Position numbers and translations under genes: made by a program
Assembly: GCA_030323885.1 (NCBI GenBank)
Contig: CM059203.1
Span: forward strand, 5,580,001-5,644,000
Reading direction: 5' to 3'
From: Branchipolynoe longqiensis
Taxonomy: Eukaryota > Annelida > Polychaeta > Phyllodocida > Polynoidae
Length of the DNA: 64,000 nt
Shown: in pieces, positions 12,201 to 24,200 of the stretch
Layout: each line of letters opens with the position of its first letter
How positions within the stretch are numbered: the first letter of the stretch is position 1
Notes under the pieces: model-generated
What the model saw: the letters and a program-made list of their open reading frames with translations, nothing else
Databases searched by the model: none
What the model was told of the DNA's origin: nothing

Positions 12201-15200
12201 TTACACAAAAGGTATATAGAATAAGGTGTACAATACCTGTTGAATAGACAATTTGCACCATGTAACACAATGAAATTCTGAAACCCAAAAGTTCCATAAC
12301 AATATGGTACAGTAGTGTCATATAACCAGATCAATATTAGTCAGATCAATGTGAGTATTTACATAGTATTTAGAATGTAAGCAGAAGTTATCTTCTGTAT
12401 TCAGTTGGTAAACTTGTAGTAAGTTTTAATGTTCAGTTGCAGTTAGGCAAGCGGTATATAAATGTTGGTTTGTTAGGAAAATTCTAGTGTAACTCTAATG
12501 TAGCTAGTTATGTGAGTTTATACATTATGTTGTTGGGGTGGGGTTGTTAATAATACACAATTGGTTGGTTGTTTGGTTATCTAGAGTTACCTTCCCTGAC
12601 TTCCTTCACCATCTTGCATTATGCATGTTGACCCGAGGCTAACATGGGTAATTTGCGAGCGAGACAATATCTATTTCTGTCTCCTCTGCTATTCCTGTCT
12701 TCTTCGCTTTCCTCAGCACCCATTACAGTCACTCTGCTCGGCACACGCTATTGTTCACAACTCTTTCCCCACCCACCCACCCTCTTACTGGAGGGTGAGC
12801 GCTGTCCTACCTTACTGCCTACCTGAAACTCATGATGTTACTGCCTGAACTTCTCCTGACTCTGCGGTCCTTGACCATGCAATCGCTCATAGCAAGCAAT
12901 CCAAGACATTCGGATCCCAGTCACGCATTGCCCTACCTATGCTCAGCCTACCTGTAGGTGACAATTATTTTTCTTAAGTAAAAATAACTTAAACCTTTTC
13001 CTGCTTTTTCTCTCTTCCATGTGCCGAGTGAAGTGAATTAGTGGGCATTTTAGTTTTTTGGTGTTTTTTTTTGGTCCATTAGTTGTTTAAGCAGGGGAAA
13101 TTTCAGTCATAGATGACTGGTCTTCCTCATTCCACTGCTGGTCGATAGAAAGCCCGAGCCTACACTTTTACCGACCCAAGGGATTTTTAACCTCCCACAC
13201 CACATAGACATGGTATGAGAGCAACCGGCCTTTGATGACGCTGTAAGTTATACACAGCGGTGGAAATCCAAATTGGCAGAGCTGGGGGCACGGGGAATCG
13301 AACCGCCGACCCTCAGATTAGGAGTCTGACCTAGAAAAAAGTCAGACACTCTAACCACTCCGCCACAGAGAACGTTTAATGTTTAAATTTGCTTCATTGA
13401 TTGGTTAATTGATTGATTGAATTCAGAATATGCATCGGTATCCAGGTATTGCAATACCTCAGGGAGTTTGATGCCCCTGCCCTGCAGAGTTGTAAACCAC
13501 TGCCTTGTGGTACAGGTTCTTGACAGAACCGAAGGCTAAGGGAGCAAACCCTGAACAGAAAACCATGTCACTGTGGCAGCATCAAGGGCGGTTGATGCAT
13601 GGAACTCCCAACATCTCCCGACCAGGCACTGCAGGGACAAATAGTTTTGCACCTGTCTGGGCATGTTCTTGCCGGTGTGAAACCTCTATTTGCTCCCTGA
13701 GAGAGTGCCGCTGGTAACTTGCAAAAGCCAGCAGCACTTCCAACACTTTTGTAGGCAGCTTTCATGAAATGTAGAGAGCGGCAGTCAAGTAATGAAAGCA
13801 GTCTTTGTCACATCACGACCGACAGCATGATGATGATGATGATGAATTCAGAATATATTACCAAAAAGTGGGGGAAAAACGGGAAGAAAAGTAGGTTCTT
13901 GTTACAATTTTGTTGCATTTAGTGATTAAGCAAGGGGAAATTTCAATCGCAGACGATTGGTCTTCCTCATTCCACAGCTCCTTGCCCCATCCTAGTAATG
14001 CCGAGTACAAGGCGAGGTATCGACAAGTGTACATTTAGTCATTGGTTTGTCTCACCCAGGCTTCGAACCTGACAGTTCGAATCTCATGACCTACCAAAAC
14101 TGGAGGTGGATGCTCAACTTATTCGCCAACCCTGTCTGAGATGTGAAGAATGTCTACATTTATTATCTCGGTAGAATTTCATGAAAATGTTGCTTTCCTT
14201 GGAATTCTAAGTGAAGCGGGACGTAGCTCAGGCGGTACAGTGTCCACCTATGAAGGTGTGGGTCATCCGATCGATCCTGCTCAGTGGACACATTTACAGT
14301 TTGGACAATTTTCCGTTCCAACCAGTGGTCCACAACTGGTTCATCAAATGCTGTGGTATGTGCTGTCCTGTCTGTTAGAAAGTGCATATAAAAGACCCTT
14401 GCTGCTTATCGGAAAGATTAGCCTATGTGGTGGCAGCGGGTTTCCTCCAAAGAAATATGTCAAAATGACCATATGTTTGACGTCCAATAGCCGATGATAA
14501 AAATCAATGTGCTCTAGAGATGTCGTTAAATAAAACAAGCTTTCCTTTTTGAATTCAACGAATGTAATGTATGCTTGAATGTTGAACTGTTGAATTAGCG
14601 CCATTCTGCACAAATCAGCCAATCACCGACCGGCTCTCACCACCACCCCCACCACCTCTACCACCTCTCCTTGTTATTTGGTGCTAACTGGCCTCCCCAA
14701 ACCCCAAACCCCCACCCCCAGGTTTTGAATTGTGTGACCTACCAAAAAAGGGGGAAAATGTAGGGTTTTTTTTGTACGTTAGTTGTTTAAACGGGGAAAA
14801 TTTCAGTCGCAGACGACCCGTCTTCCTCATTCTACTACTCCTTGCCCTATCCTAGTAATGCCGAGCGTCTGGCTAGGAAGCGACAAGTATCAATTTTTAA
14901 GTCATTGGTTTGACTCGACCAGGATTCGAACCCACGATCTCCAACACGGGAGACGGATGCTCTAACTCATTCAGCCATCCCGTCTGGTTATTATTCTTTT
15001 CTGTCTTTTCTTTTTTTGGGGGGGTAAATATCTTTATTCTGCTAAATAAGTCTTTTGTCAGTGCCGAAGCACTGGTCTTCCAGCCATTTTTCAATTCAGG
15101 GTTATTTACACAAAAGGTATATAGAATAAGGTATACAATAACTGTTGAATACGCAATTTGCAGCACATAACACAATGAAATTCTGTAACCCAAAAGTTCC

Positions 15201-18200
15201 ATAGCAATATGGTAACAGTAGTGTCATATAACTAGATCAATATTAGTCAGATCAATGTGAGTATTTACATAGTTTTTAGAATGTAAGCAGAAGTTATCTT
15301 CTGTATTCAGTTGGTAAAGTTGTAGTAAGTTTTAATGTTCTGTATGTTACTGTCATGGGGGTGATGAAAATGGGAAATATTGCGCCTAGAGTGGGACTCG
15401 AACCCACATCACTTTGCATTCCGGGCCAGTGTGCTAACCATTACACCACCTATGCTCCCTGATATCAACACACTACCCACGCATACCTGTCTATGTGGCT
15501 CCTTGCCTGAGAGGTCAGTGCAGACTACTACACTCGTCCCCCTGGAATTGTAAGTCTTTTAATGCTTACAATTACATACATACAGGCAATGCACTAACAC
15601 ATACATACACAGGGTAGGTTCAACAACTATACAGCGCATAGCTTGTACAGGATCATGGTCACGGCAACAGTGGGTTGTACAGGATCATGGTCGCACCGTG
15701 TTGTGGGGGGTGATGAAAATGGGAAATATTGCGCCTAGAGTGGGACTCGAACCCACATCTCTTTGCATTCCGGGCCAGTGTGCTAACCATTACACCACCT
15801 AGGCTCCCTGATATCAACACACTACCCACGCCTACCTGTGTATGCGGCTCCTTGCCTGAGAGGTCAGTGCAGACCACTACACTCGTCCCCCTGGAATTGT
15901 AAGTCTTTTAATGCTTACAATTACATACATACAGGCAATGCACCTACACATACATACACAGGGTAGGTTCAACAACTGTACAGAGCGTAGTTTGTACAGG
16001 ATCATGGTCACGGCAACCAGTGTTGTGGGGGGTGATGAAAATGTGAAATATTGCGCCTAGAGTGGGATTCGAACCCACATCTCTTTGTATTCCGGGCCAG
16101 TGTGCTAACCATTACAACACCTAGGCTCCCTGATATCAACACAATACCCACGCCTACCTGTGTATGCAGCTCCTTGCCTGAGAGGTCAGTGCAGACCACT
16201 ACATTACTATGACTCTTCTGTTTGCCATCGGCAGGTACAAGCGCTCGAAGTACAAGTATCCGGCTTCTGCTGGGAAACATGTGCTGGCAGATCGCTGAGA
16301 TGTACGGTTGTGAAGTTTGCGACATTCCGACCGAATACCCAGAGCTTATCGTCCACTTCCATGACCTGCTCAAAGTAAGCCGCATGTCACATATATGTGT
16401 CTTGTATTGCTTTATGTGAATATAAATGCAATGTCAGTAATAGTAGGTACTCCAAAGTGATTTCTATTTTCAACAGGTCAGTATTACATCTTATATATCT
16501 GTACAGATCTTTTAAATTGAATCTCAATGATATAAAAATCATTTAGATCGATTGAATAGCTGCAAAGTTATGAGTGTTTAAAGATTGATTTTTTTGCCCC
16601 GATTTGTGCACATTTCCAAATTAGCCAAATCTTGGATTTTAGGGTCCCACCTGGAAGCTATTTTGCATATGATCTGTCCAATATTAAAGAATCTCATTCT
16701 CTATAGTACAAATAAGAAGCTCAATTTTTTACAGACCATCACTGTTAGTATTCTTTCTGAAATTTCATGTCAAACTTGCTAAATTCCTTAATTTCCAGCA
16801 AACACCAATAATAAATTCAGTAAAATATAGAAAAATAGCATAACTCCCGTTCTAATTGTCCTATCACAGCAATCTTTATACCAAAATAACCAGAATCGAA
16901 AGCTCTACATGATGACATCATTTTTCTAACTGATCAGAGAAAGAAAGACGACATTCAGTTTTAGGCATCGCGAGCTGACAATAAAATTAAGAAAAATAGC
17001 ATAACTCCCATTCTAATTGTCCGATCACTGCACTCTTTATACCAAAGTAACCAGAATTTAAAGCTCTACATGATGACATCATTTTCTAACTGATCAGAGA
17101 AAGAAAGACAACATTCACTTTTAAGCATCGCGAGCTGACAATAGCCAAATTCTTGCAGCAGTCACTTCTCAGACCAAGCTTGATGCGCATGATATAAATC
17201 TCAACCAAATATTGTTCTGGTTAGGTAGAGGAAGACTTAAGCTTTCTGATGATATAATTTTCAAAACGATCCTGATCAATTTTCAAGGAGGATTAATGTC
17301 TTAATGTTTTCACTCCTTCAGTTCAATCAAATTTCCCACTCAGAAACACTCATGCTTGATATGCTAATGAAGCCTAGATTCTTCTCTATCTTTTATTGGT
17401 GGTTATTTTTAGCTCAGGTCAATGTACTCACCAAGCCATCAAGTTTAGGGAAGGGAGTAGCTCAGACTGGATGAAAACAAAATCGGCGAGCATGCTCAGA
17501 GCTGCCGATGGTACCCGCCAACAAGTGTCCATTGACTGTGATTTATTTCATAATGATAATTAAAAATCAGACAGCCTAAAAGACAAAAGAACAAGCTTTA
17601 ATTTGATATAATTTTTATTTCAAACCAAGCAGAATTAGTGGAGATTCAAGCCTTTTTAAAAGGGTTAAAATAGGTCAAATTTCGCGCTGCGGACACCGTA
17701 TACGCCGACTTTGGAGTACCTAGTAATAGTCTATTTAAAGCTCCATAGTCCGAGGCTAAGGGAGCAAACCCTAAACAGAAAACCATGTCACTGTGGCAGC
17801 ATTAAGGGCGGTTGATGTATGGAACTCCCAACATCTCCCGACCAGCCACTGCAGGGACAAATAGTTTTGCGCCTGTCTTGACATGTTCTTGCCGGTGTGA
17901 AACCTCTATTTGCTCCCCGAGAGAGTGCCGCTGGTAACTTGCAAAAGCCAGCAGCACTTCAACACTTTTGCAGGCAGCTTTCATGAAATGTGACCGACTC
18001 ATGGACGCAACTCTCACAGCAGAGAGCTAAATGGAGAGCGGCAGTCAAGTAATGAAAGCAGTCTTTGTCGCATCGCGACCGACAGCATGATGATGATGAT
18101 GATGGAACCTCTATTTGCTCCCCGAGAGAGTGCCGCTGGTAACTTTCAAAAGCCAGCAGCACTTCAACACTTTTGCAGGCAGCTTTCATGAAATGGACAA

Positions 18201-21200
18201 ATAAGGAAATACTCGAACGGATGGGGCTGCCCTCTATGGAAGATCTTCTGATCAAAAAGAATCTCCGGTGGACTGGACACCTCACGAGGATGTCATCAGA
18301 CAGGCTACCAAAGCAGATCCTCTATTCTCAACTGTCTTCTGGTTACAGAAAGAGAGGGCGCCCTCGTCTCCGGTTCAAGGATACCATCAAGAGAAACCTG
18401 AAGCTGAGAGACATTTAGACCGACTCATGGACGCAACTCTCACAGCAGAGAGCTAAATGGAGAGCGGCAGTCAAGTAATGAAAGCAGACTTTGTCGCATC
18501 GCGACCGACAGCATGATGATGATGAGTCCGATGAAAACATCAAATTTTCAAAACCAAAACAATTTTTTAGATTTGATTCTACGTATCTAACTTAGATACT
18601 GGTGCACTTTGTAAGCATTTGTCGCCACCTAGCTGGGAATGCTGAGTTCATTTAATAGAAACCTGTTACTGCAGAAGCCTATGGTGTCAGTGTCAAACAA
18701 CTTATTAAACATTTGTCACCATGTAGAAGGAAATACTAAGGCAATAGACGAGATCGTCATTCTGACTGCGCATGCGCTGAAAACGGCATTGACAGCAAAA
18801 CACAGACGTACGGCCATTGAGTTTGCTGATACGCGCAGAGCAAAACGTCGATTTTATTCAAAATTAATATGAATACAGAACATTTCGGCACAAACATGGA
18901 TTGATGCATGCAATATAGTGAATATGTTTACGACACAACTCTCCATAAATAGGCATTTTGAGCTAAGAAAATACAATTTCAGTCACTTCACATACTGATG
19001 TTTACATCACCATTAGTAATTCTTGTTCTAAATATTGAAAATGTCAAATGTGTCAACAGAAACTTGTTTAAAATAAATATATAACCAATATCTGATTAAC
19101 CCTACCCATTTCCTAGCTCAACACATGTTATTAACCATAGTATATAAATTAAAACATGAATAAAATAAGTAAAACTGACTCCGGCTATGGCTCTAACTCT
19201 AGTCTGAGTGCCCAGATTTGTCTGAATCTAAATGCAGATGGTATAATATGTGCTGATTAGATTGATGTAAATGCAATGCTGGATAAAAGATTTACATCTT
19301 AATTTATTATATATATTTAGTTAATTGGTATTCTATGTTTCAAACAAGAGCTGCGATGAGCTGAAACTAGCACATTTCATAGCTGCACCCAGTGTATTAG
19401 CATGCGCCATGTGCTTCGCACAGTTTTGTTTTTCTTCCACGCATCCCACAATGCACTGCGCCGATGAAATGACAAACCCATCTATTTAAAGCTGCATAGT
19501 CCGATGAAAACATCGAATTTTCAAAACCAAAACAATTATCAGAATCTGATTCTACATATCTGAATTAGATACTGATGCGCTTATCAAACATTTGTGGCCA
19601 CGTAGAAGGGAATACTGAGGCAATTTAATAGAACCGATTACTGCAGAAACCTATGGTGTCAGAGTTTAGGCGTGCTTGCCCAAATTAATTTCCCATGTTC
19701 ACACTTTAAATATCTTGAAAGTTAGCCATTTAAAATAAAAACTACTTCAAAGTAAAGTAAGGTACATTCTAACGATCAACCTAATGTGTTTATCTCAGAA
19801 AATGACGGAAACTTAAAACCGTCGGACTGTGCAGCTTTAATAGAATCCTGTTATTATTGAAGCCTATGGTGTCAGACTTTTGGCGTGCTTGACAAAATTA
19901 AGTTTGCATGGTTGCACTTCAAATATCTCACAAGTTAACCATTTAAAATAAAAGGTATTAGAAGCTGAAGTAATATAAATGATAATGAACAACCTAATAT
20001 ATTTATCTCAGAAAATGGCAGAAACTCAAAATCATCGGACTATGCAGCTTTAACTTGCTTCCTATTACACACACACAAGCAATGTACTGACTGACATATA
20101 CATACACAGGGTAGGTTAAGTAACCATACAGCATAATATACACCCATTTTTTATTTTGAATATTCGATGCTTTCATTGGACTATGCAAATTTAATTAATC
20201 AATCAAACAAACAAACAATTTTTTTCAGCGCGTCACTGCCGACCGACCACTACTGATCATGCTGGACTATGCAGCTTTCATCAATCAATCGACCAATCAA
20301 ACAATATTTTCAGTGACTATGCAGCTTTAGTCAATAAAACAAACAATATTTTTAGGGTCTATGCAGCTTCAATCAAACAAACAATATTTTCAGTGACTAT
20401 GCAGCTTTAATCAATCAAACAAACAATATGTTCAGTGACTATGCAGCTTTAATCAATAAAAACAAACAATATTTTTAGCGTCTATGCAGCTTCAAACAAA
20501 CAAACAATATTTTCAGTGACTATGCAGCTTTAATTAATAAAACAAACAATATTTTCAGTGACTATGCAGCTTTAATCAATCGATCAAACAAACAATATTT
20601 TCAGTGACTATGCAGCTTTAGTCAATAAAACAAACAATATTTGTAGGGTCTATGCAGCTTCAATCAAACAAACAATATTTTCAGTGACTATGCAGCTTTA
20701 ATCAATCAAACAAACAATATGTTCAGTGACTATGCAGCTTTAATCAATAAAAACAAACAATATTTTTAGCGTCTATGCAGCTTCAATCAAACAAACAATA
20801 TTTTCAGTGACTATGCAGCTTTAATCAATCAAACAAACAGTATTTTTGAGCAACTATGCAGCTTTAATCAATCAAACAAACAATATTTTCAGTGACTTTG
20901 CAGCTTTAATCAATCAAACAAACAATATTTTCAGTGACTATGCAGCTTTAAACAAACAAACAATATTTTCAGCGACTATGCAGCTTTAATCAATCAAACA
21001 AACAGTATTTTGAGCAACTATGCAGCTTTAATCAATCAAACAAACAATATTTTCAGTGACTTTGCAGCTTTAATCAATCAAACAATATTTTCAGTGACTA
21101 TGCAGCTTTAATCAATAAAAACAAACAATATTTTCAGCGACTATGCAGCTTCAATCAAACAAACAATATTTTCAGTGACTATGCAGCTTTAATCAATCAA

Positions 21201-24200
21201 ACAAACAATATTTTCCGTGACTATGCAGCTTCAATCAAACAAACAATATTTTCAGTGACTATGCAACTTTAACCAATCAATCAAACAAACTATTTTTTCA
21301 GCGCACCACATCCGACCGGTCGCCAGTGATCATCCTAGACTACACAGCTTTAATCAATCAATCAACCAATCAAACCCTCTTTTCAGCGCGCCACAGCCGA
21401 CCGACCCCTGGTGATCATGCTGGACTCGCTCGACCAGCTCTCCCCCTCTCAACACGCACACAACCTCATGTGGCTCCCCAGGGTTCTACCGAGCCACGTG
21501 AAATTGATTGTGTCCACTCTGCCCATTGACCATGACCTGCTCGCCACACTCACCATGCTCTACACAAACATGGACAACTACATCAAGATCCAGCCGCTCG
21601 GCCAGTCCATGAGCATGGAGATCATTCGCGACTGGCTGAAGAACGCCGGCCGCCAGCTGACACCACCTCAGATGGTGAAGGTGAGGCGTGTATTCGAACC
21701 CAAGTTGTTCCTTAGAGTTGCATAGTCCGATGGTTTTGAATTTCTGTCTTTTTTCTGAGATAAATATATTAGAGCGATCACTAGCATCTACTTTACATTA
21801 GTTCAAAGTTACTTTTATTTTAAATGGTAAACTTTTGAGATATTTTGAGTGCAAACATGGAAAATTAGTTTTGGCAAGCTTGCCAAAACTCTGACACCAT
21901 AGACTTATGCAGTAACAGGTTCTGTTCAATTGACTCAGTATTGCCTTCTACGCAGAAACAAATGCTTAATAAGTGCATCAGTATCTAAGTTAGATATGTA
22001 AAATCAAATCTAGATAATTGGTTTGGTTTTGAAAATTTTATATTTCATCGGACTATGCAACTTTAAATATCCTTGTAATGCCAAACGCAAAGCTAGAAAT
22101 ATAGCATTTTTAAATCATGCAATTGGAGAATTTCCACGACAATGTGACTTAGCACTGTCAGGGTATCGCAGAAAATTCCCGGAAGTGAGGTTTCATCCAT
22201 TACTATCCTAGCATTATCCTAGCTCTGTTCCACTGACCAGTCTGTTCACCATGACCTGATAATGTGATATCTCACTCATTCACATTGTTCGTAATGCTGG
22301 AGCATTACGGGTAATTTGGTGGCAAATACAGCCAAGCGCTAGTAACTAAGGCCACTTCCGCCATATATCGCCCAGTAAACAAGGCGACTGCGGCTCCACT
22401 GGTGTCATATTTCTGAACTAAATTACCCCGTCTTCGGCTATAAAAGCGACTGCTAGCTGCGAACATTTCACTTTTGACACGGGAGCCACGAGGACACTAA
22501 CTGCCTTAAATTGCCATCCCACCCACCCCACGATGAGAAGGGGATATAGGGTTATAAGCGTGCCTAAGCCTCATTTGACATCACATACCTAACTAAGAGA
22601 CTGTACTGATGACAAGAGCTAAAATTGTAATAAAAAGGCATACTATATTCGCTGTGTTTGTTTTGCTAAATTATCCTGACACTGAGCTAACCAGTCCTTG
22701 CCCTATCCTAATAATGCCAAGTGCCAGGCTAGGTAGCGATGAGTATCAATTTAGTTTAGTAAGTCATTGCTTTGGTTCAGCTTGGATTTGGAATCCTGAC
22801 CTTCCCGCTATGGAACTAGATTCTAGTAGCTTCAAATAGTGCTCGCGTCATTTTACTGGGCAGAAAGCAATCTGTGTGTGCGGTGTTGAGCATGGCGGGT
22901 TTGTGAGTGTACCCGAATAGACCCCACCAGTTAAGCTGGAAAGTACCCGAATAGAGTGGTTCCAGATTCTGCCGATAGATGTCACTAGCTTAACTGGAGA
23001 GGTGTAAATACATGAAGAGAGCGGCGGTGAAATTCCAGAAGAAAAATACAATATAGTTGTTTCATTTAAAGATATATTACAAGGATATGATCTGATATGA
23101 CCTTAGATATGTCCTTAGATATGTCCTGATATGACCTTAGATGTTGCTAGGATGTAAATCAACAACAAACAAACAAAAAACAAACAAGGATAAGAGCTTG
23201 AATCCTGTTGCGATATAAATATCTGAATATAATCAGGCATTTTATTATTTTTCCAAGTATTCTTTACGGAGATACAGCATGTGAAATCATAGGCAGTCGG
23301 GGAATGTACCCGACGAGAGTGGTTCCAAATTCTGCCGACAGATGTCACTAGCTTAACTGGTGGGGTCTATTGGCTTGTTGCTTCCAGGTTCAGACAGCAC
23401 TTCATTACTGCAGCCTTCCGCTCTACACCAAGCTCGTCTTCGAAGAGGTGAAGGTGTGGAAGAGCTACCTCCCAGCCGACGTGCTTGAGACAACCGTCAA
23501 GGTGAGCGCTCGCTGCGAAATCTCGAAGGCGCATCAGGATGGATAGCAATTTGTGCAAATTAATGCGCGTTTATTGTATATCCTCTGGTGCGACTGACAC
23601 TGGTCTACATTCGGTGGAGGCGAGGAGGCCCCAGGTGGCGCCACCGGTACAGTGTTGGGTAATAAGTGCACCAGTATCAAAGTTAGATATGTAGAATCAA
23701 ATATAGATAAATGTTTTGGTTTTGAAATTTAGATTTTTCATTGGACTATGCAGCTTAAACCGAAGTCAATATTTGCTTACTTGATTTGTAGTTTGACTCT
23801 TGTTGCAGGGCGTAATCAACAAGCTGCTCGAGCGGATCGAACACACGCATGGCAAGATATTTGTGAAGCACGCGCTCTCCTACATCACCGCATGCCGGTG
23901 AGTGTAGCCAGCAACGGCATCTTTCATGAGGCGGGAGTGAGACATAGCTCAGGTGGTAGAATGTCCACCTCTAACGGTGTGGGTCATCCCGCTCAGTGGA
24001 TCCATTTGCAGTTTGGGTTATTTTCAGTTCCAACCAGTGGTCCACAACTGGTTCATCAAAGGCTGTGGTATGTGCTGTCCTGTCTGTGGGAAAGTGCATA
24101 TAAAAGACCCCTTGCTGCTACCGGAAAGAGTAGCCTATGTGGCAGCAATGGGTTTCCTCCAAAGAAATATGTCAGAATGACCGTATATCTTTGACGTCCA

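Noticed and set aside
20229..20268. A real additional exon
   Set aside because: It lacks a donor site and reads into a stop within the minisatellite; treated as a decoy duplicate.
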